Positions 36,242-45,635 are shown, numbered from the stretch's first letter. The stretch is 64,000 nt of DNA from Fidelibacterota bacterium (GCA_004124475.1 SCKK01000001.1:124001-188000); one strand, 5' to 3'. Numbers and translations are program-made. The notes: generated by a model from the sequence alone, not told the origin.

Positions 36242-39200
36242 TTATTGGTTGAGATCATAGATGTACTGGTACACCACATCACACTTCTGAAAATACATAT
36301 CATCGGAGTAAGGTGGATGGAGAATATCGAGCATTTCCGCAATGGAGAGTTTTACACCAGCTCTGGCTTGCTGTTTTGTCTGCCAATCGAGCGCCATCTT
36401 TTCTGTTTTTAGAGTCTGAAGTAATTGTCTGGCTATCGCCTTAGCCTTCTTCTGTTCTTTGCCATTGAGGTCTAAGTCAGGTTTTGTCAGGAGATCAAAC
36501 ACGGCCAGCTCCTCTTCGTTCTCCAGTTCTTCTCGAATATAGCGTCTTTCCTCTTCCCTCAGTTCCTGACTGAGATTTACCAGTTTTTCGAAAACATCAT
36601 CAAGACTCACAGCAGGGTGATTGTACTCATTGATGATTTCCTGGAGTTGCTCCTTGAAGTTCATCCGGATCTGGTTCACCTGTATCATTACACTCAGTTT
36701 TCTTTCAATGGTCTTTCTCAATTGCTCAATCTGGATCCGCTTTTTACCTTTATGGTATCTACTCTTGAGCTGTTCAAAATCAACAGTGGAAAGATCATAT
36801 TGCTGCCAGCCACCTTTTGGTTCTCTAATCTCAAACCCCTTTACTGACTTGTCCAAGACAGCTTCTACTTGCTGCATTACATCTGATACATCAGGCTTCG
36901 GATCAAGAGACCTGATATGCTTGACAAGCTTGCGAATAATGTACGCTGTCTCACCCAGTTCCGGCTCTATAGGATCAGGCAAATATGCTCTGTAAACCCT
37001 CCTTATAGTCTCGGCTTTTTGAAGAAACTTCTTTTTGGTATCATCATTGACCAATATTCGGTTAACTGCCTCATCCTTTAGCGCAGTCCGTTCGAACACA
37101 TCTCTCTCCCTGCGGATGACTTCCAAATCAACCTTCAATGGTTTCAGGAACTCCCTGATTTCATCAATGGCCATTATCAGTTGGGACTTAAGCTCATCCT
37201 TATTCTTGATGATGGGTTCCGTATCCCCTCTACCCGAACCCCACACTGCCAGCGCCTTCTCAAGATTCCTGAAGATACCCACATAATCAACGATGATCCC
37301 ATTCTCCTTATCCTCGAACACCCTGTTTGCCCTGGCAATGGTCTGCATTAAAGTGTGGTTCCGCATCGGCTTGTCCAGATAGATGGATGAACAGCAGGGA
37401 ACATCAAAACCTGTCATCCACATCGCACATACAAAAACCAGCCTGAACGGGTCCTGAGGATCCTTGAATTTTACATCCAAGTCTTCTTTAACGATTCTTT
37501 TCCGATGAGGACGAATATCCACACCCTTATTGCGCATGTCATCCACTTCATTCTGGCTGGAGGATACCACCACAGCCATATCCGTTTCTTCCATAAACTC
37601 GATCTGATCCAATAGGACTTTCAGGTCATTCTCCTCAGCAAATGGTATCTGCTCTTTCAAGTCATTAATGGTCTTTTGCCAATGAGCTTGTACCCTGTTA
37701 TACATCTTGACGGCAGTCGCCTTGTCTATAGTCACATACATCGCCTTACCTCGGTAACCTCGATTCACAAAGTGGTACACAATATCTTCAGCGATTTTTT
37801 CCAGACGGTCATCCCGGGTAATGACCTGATACATACGACTAAACTCACGCTCCAACTTCTTCTCCTGATCGGGGTTAAGGATTGCCTCATCAACAATGCG
37901 GATCATTTCAGGGTTCAGACATTCTTCCCCGTACGCCGTAAGCTGAACTTCAGGAAGCCGATTTTCATAGTAGAGTGGCACGGTGGCCTTGTCATCCACT
38001 GCCTCTTTAAAGTCATAAACGCTCACATAGTCCCCGAACACCTCACGGGTTTTCTCTTCCTCACCCTTTATGAGCGGCGTACCTGTAAAGCCGAGAAATG
38101 CTGCTTTCGGTAATGCATCCCGCATATTCTGTGCAAGAACATCATACTGGCTGCGGTGAGCTTCATCAGTTATTACAATGACGTCATCCCGTTCAGACAG
38201 CACAGGATGTTTCGCACCGTCCTCAGTCTGGAATTTGTGAATGAGGGTGAAAACAAAACGATGATCCTCCCTCAGAAGCTGCCGTAAATGTTTGATGCTC
38301 CTGGCGTGAATCTTCTGCTTGGCTGATATAATGCCAGCGTGTGCAAACTTCTCATAAATCTGCTGATCAAGTTCATTCCTGTCGGTTACAATCACGAATG
38401 TCCAATTTCCTGGAAGTTTCCGCAGAACTTTCTGACTGAAGCACATCATCGAAAAGCTCTTGCCGGTCCCCTGAGTATGCCAAAATACCCCCAAGCGTCT
38501 CGCACCCTCACCCTCATCCTGTGTCGCACCCTCAACCTGTGTCCTTCTCCCACGGGGAGAAGGATCATAATTCGCTATTTTAGCAATTGTTTTCAGTACG
38601 GACTCAGTTTCCTCTAAAATTTCTTTATTTGAAAATCGTAATATTTTGAAACCTACAGTTTTTAGCTGGTTATCACGAAATTCATCTTTTTCTTTTTGAT
38701 CCTTTTGATCATGTATTTTTCCATCACATTCAATAATCAGTTTCAAACTGTGACAATAAAAATCAACGATATAGTTCAGAATCTGATGCTGACGACGGAA
38801 TTTTAGGTTAAGAAACTGGCGATTTCTCAGTATTGCCCATAGAAGTTCTTCTGCTTTTGTATGTTTCTTTCTTAGTTGACGTGCAGTTTCAGTTAAGCCA
38901 GCAAATTCAAACCCACCACGATAATGTACTTTGTTCTCCTTCTCCTCTGATGAGAAGGCAGGGTTGAGGTTCCTCTCCCCTTGGGAAGGGACAGAGGCGA
39001 ACTTATTCTTCCTCTCCCCCTGGGAGAGTTCAGGGGTGATTTCGTTCTTCCTCTCCTCTTGAGAGAGGACCGAGGTGAAATTGTTCTTCCTCTCCCCTTG
39101 AGAGAGGACAGAGGTGAAATTGTTCTTCCTCTCCCTCTGGGAGAGGACAGAGGTGAGGGATGCAATTGCATTATTCACCCCAAGATACTGATGGTTCTTC

Positions 39201-40030
39201 GCAATCTGTTTGATAAGGGGACCGTGTTCGGTGGTAAACAATACAAAGTTCTCCAGTATATCCAGAATACGATCCTTGGGACAGATGGCACGAATGAGTG
39301 TTTCCAGGTCTACGCGCCCTTCCTCTCCTTCATCGTTGATTTTTTTCCAGTCAGAGAAGTGCTCCCATTCGGCTGTGAGACTCCCCGCCTTTGCTTCACG
39401 GGCATTGGACAAGAGAATGATTCCGTTATGCCAGAGCAGGTTGGGTATGGTGTCTTTGTAATCCCGCAGGTTGTCGTTATAAGCGTGGTGAAGCCCCACG
39501 GATGGTTCCTTCAGTTCCATAAGGAGTAAAGGAATACCATTGATGAACCCCACCAAGTCCGGACGCTTCCTGTACATTGAACCCTTGACCCAAAACTGGC
39601 TTACCAGCAGGAAATGATTCTGCTCGGGGTTCTCCCAGTCTATGACTTTGACCCGTTCGGTCTGTTCGTTACCGTCCTCATTACGATAGGTGACAGGAAT
39701 GCCGTTCTTGAGGTATCCGTAAACTTCCCTGTTAGCTCCCACAAGGCTCATGGCGGAGCGATCTGCCCTAAGAATTTCAACAGCCTGATTGAGTACATTA
39801 TCGTTCAGATCTGGGTTCAGTTGCTTAAGGGAATAGACAAGATAGCGTGTGAGAACAATTTCTGTCTGTTCAGTACGCCCGAGGAAAGAAGGATCACCTT
39901 CAATCTCATATTCAGCATAGATGATTTCCCAACCCAGCTCTTCGAAGACGAGCATGGATTGGAGTTCTACTGCTTCTTCGGAATCGGGATTGGCGGCTTC
40001 GATCCTGGCTAATATCTTATCTCGGGTCAA
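36242..40030 (-). CDS. hsdR: Type I restriction enzyme R subunit with in-frame DUF559-like nuclease insertion
   Basis: HsdR is the motor and nuclease subunit of a type I restriction system. The 1262 residues contain the N-terminal PD-(D/E)xK nuclease (RPDLVGFINGIPLLLMELK, ~157-175), Walker A HTQGTGKS (~518-525), DEAH in ITDEAHRSQ, SF2 motif III FTGTPL, motif VI IARANRVF, and a C-terminal coiled region. Unusually, about 220 residues (~291-510) are inserted between nuclease and helicase domains: five 13-residue repeats, then a DUF559-like nuclease (LRNRQFLNLKFRRQH, YIVDFYC, IIECDGKIH). The frame stays open. The ATG overlaps the hsdS stop by four bases. Confidence 0.92.
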   Translation of the reverse strand: MTRDKILARIEAANPDSEEAVELQSMLVFEELGWEIIYAEYEIEGDPSFLGRTEQTEIVLTRYLVYSLKQLNPDLNDNVLNQAVEILRADRSAMSLVGANREVYGYLKNGIPVTYRNEDGNEQTERVKVIDWENPEQNHFLLVSQFWVKGSMYRKRPDLVGFINGIPLLLMELKEPSVGLHHAYNDNLRDYKDTIPNLLWHNGIILLSNAREAKAGSLTAEWEHFSDWKKINDEGEEGRVDLETLIRAICPKDRILDILENFVLFTTEHGPLIKQIAKNHQYLGVNNAIASLTSVLSQRERKNNFTSVLSQGERKNNFTSVLSQEERKNEITPELSQGERKNKFASVPSQGERNLNPAFSSEEKENKVHYRGGFEFAGLTETARQLRKKHTKAEELLWAILRNRQFLNLKFRRQHQILNYIVDFYCHSLKLIIECDGKIHDQKDQKEKDEFRDNQLKTVGFKILRFSNKEILEETESVLKTIAKIANYDPSPRGRRTQVEGATQDEGEGARRLGVFWHTQGTGKSFSMMCFSQKVLRKLPGNWTFVIVTDRNELDQQIYEKFAHAGIISAKQKIHARSIKHLRQLLREDHRFVFTLIHKFQTEDGAKHPVLSERDDVIVITDEAHRSQYDVLAQNMRDALPKAAFLGFTGTPLIKGEEEKTREVFGDYVSVYDFKEAVDDKATVPLYYENRLPEVQLTAYGEECLNPEMIRIVDEAILNPDQEKKLEREFSRMYQVITRDDRLEKIAEDIVYHFVNRGYRGKAMYVTIDKATAVKMYNRVQAHWQKTINDLKEQIPFAEENDLKVLLDQIEFMEETDMAVVVSSSQNEVDDMRNKGVDIRPHRKRIVKEDLDVKFKDPQDPFRLVFVCAMWMTGFDVPCCSSIYLDKPMRNHTLMQTIARANRVFEDKENGIIVDYVGIFRNLEKALAVWGSGRGDTEPIIKNKDELKSQLIMAIDEIREFLKPLKVDLEVIRRERDVFERTALKDEAVNRILVNDDTKKKFLQKAETIRRVYRAYLPDPIEPELGETAYIIRKLVKHIRSLDPKPDVSDVMQQVEAVLDKSVKGFEIREPKGGWQQYDLSTVDFEQLKSRYHKGKKRIQIEQLRKTIERKLSVMIQVNQIRMNFKEQLQEIINEYNHPAVSLDDVFEKLVNLSQELREEERRYIREELENEEELAVFDLLTKPDLDLNGKEQKKAKAIARQLLQTLKTEKMALDWQTKQQARAGVKLSIAEMLDILHPPYSDDMYFQKCDVVYQYIYDLNQ
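38501..39160 (-). mobile_element. DUF559 nuclease plus palindromic repeats inserted in hsdR
   Basis: The inserted block separates NHQYLGVNNAIAS from RRLGVFWHTQGTGKS, which are almost adjacent in ordinary HsdR. One side is a 39-base tandem array (38957-39151). The other is the palindrome CCTTCTCC-CACG-GGGAGAAGG (38543-38563) with repeated CACCCTCA words. Between them is a complete DUF559-like domain (about residues 375-485). Free-standing DUF559 genes are often bordered by such CTCTCCC/GGGAGAG repeats, so this looks like that unit landed in frame. Confidence 0.7.
38957..39151 (-). repeat. 39-bp coding tandem repeat, about five units
   Basis: Units encode SVLSQGERKNNFT with small changes (residues ~294-358 of HsdR). 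Each unit carries a CCTCTCCCC-TTGA-GAGAGG dyad. The period of 39 keeps the reading frame. Confidence 0.85.
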
Positions 40031-41319
40031 GATTCAGCTCCGATATCTATATCCAGTTCTGATACATCCACCTTACCTGAAATGAGCTTGGGTAGTAATA
40101 AGTCTCGGCTTTGGCGAAGAGTATTGTTTTGATAATCTAATAATATGATTTCATTAATTAATGGATTGCAAAGGGTTTCAAATTCTCCAATCAATTCAAT
40201 TCGTGGTAAAATTATCTTTATATTACCAATATCTTGACCACTGATGTTTGGCTGTGCTGCACCTTGTGCAACATTATAAATGGTCGTTTGAAACTCTACA
40301 GATTTTGTAATCTGATAAATGAACTGATTAGTTGTATTGAAGCCATAAATAGGAAAAAACTTTCCAACCCGTTGATTAAGCAGATATTCGCCCTTTGCTT
40401 TTAGCATAATGCCAACTTTTCCAACTTGTGCTCCAGTCATTGCAATTAGCAAATCCCCAATACTTAATTTAAAATTCCATGCTCTTTGATCAACGGTCTC
40501 ACGTGCAATGTATTGAATGTTATTTAAGTCAACGTAATTACTCTGGATATTTTTGATTTTTACAATTCCATAGTCTCCAGAATTATTCATGTTGTTACTT
40601 CTAAATGCAAAACCAGATTTGACAGTATACAAATCGGAAATATTTCCGATTTCCCACCCCTCTGGAATCATCCCCAATTCACTGTCCACCAGTTTATCAT
40701 TTTCGTGGCCCGGGTATTTGAAATCCACAAACCATTCTTTGTAGATACGTTGTGCCATTTCTTCCAAAATGGCAATGCGGCGTGTGTTGTTTTGAATCAG
40801 GTCGTCATAAGCAGAGAGGATGCCGGCGATTTTGCGTTGAGTTGGTAATGGGGGAAGTGGGACAGCTAAATTACATAATTCGCTTCCTCTAATACCTTTT
40901 ACATTGACACCTGTTGATATTGAAAGAATTGATCCCCGACCTTGGGGTGATTTAAAATAGTAATAATAAAATTTTGAATAGACTTTTGAATGGTCTAACC
41001 TGACTCTGATGATTGACGATTCAAATACAGTAAGCTCATTTGGATTTACTACTAATGAACATTTACCTGATCCTTCTTCAACAACTGATCTTCTTGCAAA
41101 TAGCAAGTCACCATCAATTATTGAATATTTCCCTTTTTCAATGTCCGTTAATTCAATCCTTTTCATTTTTTGGGAAGAAATAAAGTCATATCCAAAAAGC
41201 TCACCCATGTTTACTACTTTACAACCAGTCCCATGAAATTCTTTACTTTTATATATTCCATTTCTTGATGGGATTGAATAAACTGTATTAAACGAATCGG
41301 ATTCCCAGGTAGTATTCAT
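40027..41319 (-). CDS. hsdS: Type I restriction enzyme S (specificity) subunit
   Basis: HsdS sets the DNA target of the HsdM/HsdR complex. The 430 residues show two target-recognition domains. The first ends in the conserved region LAVPLPPLPTQRKIAGILSAYD and a long helix (NNTRRIAILEEMAQRIYKEW). The second starts at LGMIPEGWEIGNISDLY and ends in a second helix (LDYQNNTLRQSRDLLLPKL, then ISGKVDVSEL). Both halves appear complete. It overlaps hsdR by four bases (ATGA). Degenerate genes separate it from hsdM. Confidence 0.92.
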   Translation of the reverse strand: MNTTWESDSFNTVYSIPSRNGIYKSKEFHGTGCKVVNMGELFGYDFISSQKMKRIELTDIEKGKYSIIDGDLLFARRSVVEEGSGKCSLVVNPNELTVFESSIIRVRLDHSKVYSKFYYYYFKSPQGRGSILSISTGVNVKGIRGSELCNLAVPLPPLPTQRKIAGILSAYDDLIQNNTRRIAILEEMAQRIYKEWFVDFKYPGHENDKLVDSELGMIPEGWEIGNISDLYTVKSGFAFRSNNMNNSGDYGIVKIKNIQSNYVDLNNIQYIARETVDQRAWNFKLSIGDLLIAMTGAQVGKVGIMLKAKGEYLLNQRVGKFFPIYGFNTTNQFIYQITKSVEFQTTIYNVAQGAAQPNISGQDIGNIKIILPRIELIGEFETLCNPLINEIILLDYQNNTLRQSRDLLLPKLISGKVDVSELDIDIGAES

Positions 41320-41471
41320 CCCAGCAACTCCGCAATATTCCCCCCAATCCGCTCTTCTCCCGATAAAATCGGGACTTCACTATTTTGAACAATCATTCTT
41401 TTTCTTCCAATGTTTTTATGGTTACAACCCACTTTTCTACCCACCCTTTTTCCATTTTCTACCAACCCCCA

Positions 41472-41910
41472 TTATTCATAAGATTTACCAGATGTATTTT
41501 CAATTTCCGGAATAATCCATACGCCACCTCTATCGCCGCCAATTCTCTCTAACACCCTATATTCCTTTAGTTTAGCGATGTGTTTATCCACGGTGGTTGT
41601 GCTGGTACCAATATTTTTCGCAATCTCTTTAATGGTAATTTTTGGATGAAGCCATATTTGTTCTAATACCTTCCAGGCGTTTTCTACCAACCTTACATCT
41701 AATTTTTCTACCCACCCTTTTTGTATTTTCTCCCAACTCATACTTGCGGGGTAGTTGCAGGGTAATCTGTTTTTTAGTGCGTTTCAAAGTTAAAATAAAT
41801 GACTGACCCGAATTGGTAACTTTCGGTTCCGGCAAGTCATATTCTAACATACAGTCTTTCATATTCTTGATGCCTGTTCCCCAGCGTCTAAACTGTTGCA
41901 AATTTTGCAA
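41472..41910 (-). pseudogene. C-terminal remnant of an AlbA_2 (RecG-like/Schlafen-type) ATP-binding regulator
   Basis: Two overlapping frames give the tail of one protein. The first reads RRWGTGIKNMKDCMLEYDLPEPK and FILTLKR, typical of the end of AlbA_2 domain proteins. The second frame gives the usual winged-helix C-terminus (VLEQIWLHPKITIKEIAKNI, DKHIAKLKEYRVLERIGGDR). The frame change near 41745 and the missing N-terminal ~300 residues show decay. Such genes commonly sit between hsdM and hsdS in type I loci. A further scrap of GWVEK-like coding sequence lies at ~41420-41470. Confidence 0.65.
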
Positions 41911-42109
41911 CAGTTGACTTCTTGCTTAGTTCACTGGTCTTATAGATATTTCTAACATGTCTCGAAATAACTGATTTATCACGCTGGAACAGCATAGACA
42001 ACTCATTCAAGTTTAACCATAACGATTCCTCGACTAATTTGACATCCAGGTATGTTGTTCCATCCGGACTTTTGTAAATAATGATTTTACCTTTGTTCTG
42101 TTTATTCAT
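41888..42109 (-). pseudogene. Truncated RhuM-family (virulence RhuM-like) gene
   Basis: The 73 residues (KIIIYKSPDGTTYLDVKLVE, LWLNLNELSMLFQRDKSVIS, RHVRNIYK) match the N-terminal DNA-binding part of RhuM-like proteins, which are usually over 300 residues. The frame ends at a TAG in a CAACAGTTTA sequence where it runs into the AlbA_2 remnant, suggesting a deletion fused the two. Its ATG overlaps the hsdM stop (TAATG), so it was part of the hsd operon. Confidence 0.7.
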
Positions 42110-43707
42110 TATTTTAACGTTATTAGAGTTTGAACATTACTTGCAATTCTCTTTTCCAATTTTCTTGCTTCGCTGTTCAGAGATTCCAGTTCTTCATTCA
42201 ATTCTTTCAGCCGTACTTTAAAGTCCACACCGTCATCGTCGGCTTCAGCCACACCCACATATCGGCCTGGGTTCAGGCTCCAGCCCTGTGCTTCAATTTC
42301 TTCAATCGTGGCAACCTTGCATAAGCCTTTAATGTCCAGGTATCTCCCTTCAGGAAATTCTTTGCAGAAAAGTTCATACCCTTCGGAATCAACTCCAATA
42401 CTTTCTCCCCTGTATGCTCGAACGATATAGTGCAGAAAATCTATCTGATCATCGGTAAAGTCACGATGAGCACGGTCAATCTGGCGGTAAATACTCCGTG
42501 CATCAATAAAAAGGACAGTATCAGACCCACGCACTTCTGTTCTCCTTCCCCCAGTGGGGGAAGGCAGGGATGGGGGTAAGGCATGTTTGCCTTTATCAAA
42601 GAACCACAACGTCACAGGCAGGGTTACCGTATAGAAGAAGTTGGATGAGATGGCTACTATCACGTCTACATTGCCGCTCTCAATGAGCTTCTGGCGTATG
42701 TCAAGCTCACTCTAACGGGCATCAGCCGCAGAATTAGTCATCACAAAACCTGCCCTTCCTTTGTCATTCAAGGCAGAGTAAAAGTCCTGAATCCAAAGAT
42801 AATTGGCATTGTCCGCCCTGGGAATGCCCAACACATACCGTGGGTCATCCTTAATCCGTTCCTTATCCACGCCATTCACGTTAAAGGGGGGATTAGCCAT
42901 CACAAAGTCAAACCTCCCCAGACTGTTGTGTTGGTCTTCATAGTAGGTATTCCCTTGCTTTATTCCCTCGGTAGGTAGGCCGTGAACTGCCAGGTTCATC
43001 CTGCACAAGCGGACGGTATGGTCTTTGAATTCCTGTCCGAAGAGGGTCAATTCTTTGGTAGCCGAATGCTGGTGTTCTTCCACAAATCGTGCTGATTGAA
43101 TAAACATTCCTCCCGAGCCACAAGCAGGGTCGTAAATCCTGCCATGATAAGGCTCAATAATGTTTACAATGAGCCTGACGATGGAAGTGGGTGTATAGAA
43201 CTCTCCACCACCTCTACCTTCGGTCATGGCAAACTTGCCCAGGAAGTATTCATTAATCTTGCCAAAAACATCGCCTTCAATGTCCATTGAAATGCTATTG
43301 AAGATCTTTAATAATTCCACCAGCAATGGATTCTCAAGCCGCTGATATTCACGAGGCAGCACACCCCGAATGTCTTCATTCTCCCTCTCGATAGCCTCCA
43401 TTGCCTCATTAATGGCCTTCCCTATATCTGAACCTTCGGGGAGTTGTATCAGGTGGGAAAATCGAGCTTTCTCAGGAAGGTATAGGACACCCCTTGCTTG
43501 GTACTGTAATTTGACCAAGCTACCAGTGTCAGTGCCTTTTAGTCCCAGCTCTGTTTCTGCCAGGGAGAATCGGTAGTCGGCATATTTCAGAAAGATCAGG
43601 CCCAGGACGGGTCTTGAATATTCCTGTGCTGTAAGAGCTGAATTGGCTCTTAGCTGGTCTGCAGCTTCCCACAATCTTTTTTCAAGATTGTTATTGGGCG
43701 AAGGCAT
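42109..43707 (-). pseudogene. hsdM: Type I DNA methyltransferase subunit with internal amber codon and palindromic insert
   Basis: HsdM methylates adenine in the HsdS target. The N-terminal part is complete: [22 protein letters not shown] motif [16 protein letters not shown] and catalytic NPPFNVNG. At codon 332 a TAG (42712-42714) interrupts NSAADAR[14 protein letters not shown]. The frame resumes at once with [24 protein letters not shown] and the normal C-terminus. A ~20-residue proline/glycine insert ([19 protein letters not shown]) encoded by a palindrome lies between WFFDKGK and VLFIDAR. Unless the TAG is read through, the methylase is inactive. Confidence 0.88.
42540..42590 (-). repeat. 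Palindromic element encoded in frame in hsdM
   Basis: CCTTCCCC-CAGT-GGGGGAAGG (42544-42564) followed by GCAGGGATGGGGGTAAGGC. It is related to the palindrome beside the DUF559 insert in hsdR (38543-38563) and adds about 20 residues without breaking the frame. Confidence 0.7.
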
Positions 43708-44302
43708 GATTACCTATTTGACTGAACTACAGGTGAATTAGAATACATAAAGTCTATTTATAGAACCCATACTGTAAATGAGAGTGGCTTGGCAATTCTG
43801 ATCCTATCTTCCCCTTTACTGTAGTGCTGATATATGAATTTGGTTAATTCTTTTAAATCTCTCACAAATCGAATTTAACACCCCAACAATAAAAAGCAAC
43901 AAAAAAGGGGACAGCTCTAATGAACCTTCCCCTTCTTTATCCGCAGAAAGTCAGTGTTATGACTTATGTTTAAACTAACTTCTCATTACTCAAATTGCAA
44001 TGCTAATTCTGTATGCGTATTTTCAGGTACTTTTAATGGAAGAGATCTTAATGCGACTAGAATGTTCAATTAAAGGAGCGGATCATTTAAACAATACCAT
44101 CTTCCTCATCTGCACAATAAGGTAGCTCAGGGGTGGGAAAATTCTATCCTCCAAACACCCAAAATGAAAATTTATATTTTTTATAATCTCAAACTCTAAA
44201 AATCACGCTACACGCTTTCCACGTCCGGAGCAGCGCGGGTTAAGTAACATAATATCATTGTTTTGACAAGTTTTCATAAATAGTGAAGTGTTCATGCGCG
44301 GG
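43708..44302. other. Gene-free spacer upstream of hsdM
   Basis: About 595 AT-rich bases without a convincing gene. It probably contains the hsd promoter. A GGTAGCTCAGGGGTG string near 44121 resembles a tRNA D-arm but no cloverleaf can be drawn. Confidence 0.4.
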
Positions 44303-45112
44303 TTATATGGCACTCTCGCGTCTCCTTTGGTCTAGCGTTTCTGTCCCCAGCCTTATTAAGATACCAACGGTGTAGATGAATGCTTCGACCTCTACCATCG
44401 TCGGATTAGGCTTTGGCTTTGCCTGACTTGCTCCATGCCGAAATGCATGAGCATACTGTGACATTTCCTTAGCTATACTCTTAAACTTCTGCGAGGCATT
44501 TATTTTGCTGACAAACAGCTCACGGATATCGTCGAACTTCTTATCGGTGTCACACACCTCTTTCGCCATTGCCTCTAGAGAATCGTATGCGTCCGTGACT
44601 GCATCATTCAGGAACCTGGTGTTTTTACGTGCTCGAAGAAGGTGATTTAAGGCTTTTGTGAAAGGCTCATATACAGTAGACAGGCCACTATTCTTTAGCC
44701 ATTCGAGCGGATCGTCCACCAACTTGTCATCCAATAGTCGTGCTCCCCTAGGGATGAACTCACCGTCTCTCCAATCGACTCCAAGATCGATATCGGCAGC
44801 TTCCAACTCTTTATGGATTTGGTCCGAAAGAGAGGAAGAAGTTAGGTGTATATATCCTGTGTCATCGTGGGGCAGCAGAGTCACGAGTCGCCCTAGCATG
44901 TCGAGCATTCGGTGGAAGTCATCCTGTACGATTTTCTCAAAAATGGCTAAATTCGTTACCGTCTTTCCCAAAGCTCTTGAGGCCAATTGTAACTCATTTC
45001 TGGATACACCTGGATAACTAGGGAAGAGGACATACATCATGCGAGATACGAAGCGCCGCTGTGCTTCACCAGCGTCTATCTCTAAATTCGTGAAGCGTTG
45101 ATAGAATTTCAT
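44303..45112 (-). CDS. Hypothetical protein with Abi C-terminal/HEPN-like region
   Basis: A 269-residue soluble protein. From about residue 170 onward (NDAVTDAYDSLEAMAKEVCD, IRELFVSKINASQKFKSIAK, YAHAFRHGASQ, VEAFIYTVGILIRL) it resembles the C-terminal HEPN-like domain found in abortive-infection proteins, including the RHG motif. The N-terminal 150 residues are not recognised. Its place beside a type I restriction locus supports a phage-defence role, which remains inference. Confidence 0.6.
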   Translation of the reverse strand: MKFYQRFTNLEIDAGEAQRRFVSRMMYVLFPSYPGVSRNELQLASRALGKTVTNLAIFEKIVQDDFHRMLDMLGRLVTLLPHDDTGYIHLTSSSLSDQIHKELEAADIDLGVDWRDGEFIPRGARLLDDKLVDDPLEWLKNSGLSTVYEPFTKALNHLLRARKNTRFLNDAVTDAYDSLEAMAKEVCDTDKKFDDIRELFVSKINASQKFKSIAKEMSQYAHAFRHGASQAKPKPNPTMVEVEAFIYTVGILIRLGTETLDQRRRESAI

Positions 45113-45635
45113 GGTCAGTTCGATGTGAATGAAGGAAGTGGAGCGAGCTACCTCATTTCACCAATCTTTTGTGCCATATTACACTGTCAATATGTGGAAA
45201 CTTTTGCTTCATATCACCCTTCCCGCCCTGTCCGACTGGGTAATTGCAGGCAGGCTGACTGGACATCGGTTCGGGCAGGATAGACCGAAAAGTAATCATC
45301 TATTGAAATATTGTGATTGGAATATGCCTGCCAGTCGCCTGCCCGCCAGCGGGCAGGGAATGCTAATTGGTTTATGTCCATGTATAATTGCACAGAAATT
45401 TAACATAATTAACAGGTAAGATTATGGAATTACAAGACAATCTGCAACCCAAATTTGTTCCTGACCGGGCCCTGTGGGGAATCATTTTTGAGTCATCTTG
45501 CCACCAATCAAAATGTCCCTCAACCAGGTAAGCATACGATCCCTTGAACCAATTCAGAAAGGTGTGTTCCCCAATCCCTACGACCGTACCACCGGACGCG
45601 CTTCTTGTCCCTCTTTGGGAATATGTGTACACTCC
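45113..45635. other. Repeat-rich stretch
   Basis: No gene is accepted here. It contains GCCCGC-CA-GCGGGC and related CCTGCC palindromes (45220-45360) and copy 1 of a ~150-bp repeat (45309-45466) shared with 52835-52956. An 86-codon frame on the - strand ending at 45372 overlaps this repeat. Confidence 0.5.
45309..45466. repeat. Dispersed repeat C, copy 1
   Basis: Begins TATTGTGATTGG and ends ...TTCCTGACC; the same order occurs at 52835-52956. The last ~80 bases are about three-quarters identical. This copy additionally contains a CCTGCCCGC palindrome. Confidence 0.65.

Noticed and set aside
38957-39151. Tandem array considered as a CRISPR
   Set aside because: Units are contiguous and translated, with no unique spacers and no cas genes nearby.
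38893-39171. Frames on the opposite strand of the hsdR repeat array rich in Pro/Ser/Arg
   Set aside because: Shadows of the 39-base tandem repeat; the sense strand encodes conserved HsdR sequence on both sides.
44118-44160. tRNA-like string GGTAGCTCAGGGGTG
   Set aside because: No acceptor stem, anticodon arm or T arm could be drawn around it.
45372-45632. 86-codon frame on the - strand directly after the CopG-like gene
   Set aside because: It could have been a toxin partner, but its second half is the dispersed repeat C and its first half resembles no toxin family. The start lacks a spaced ribosome-binding site.
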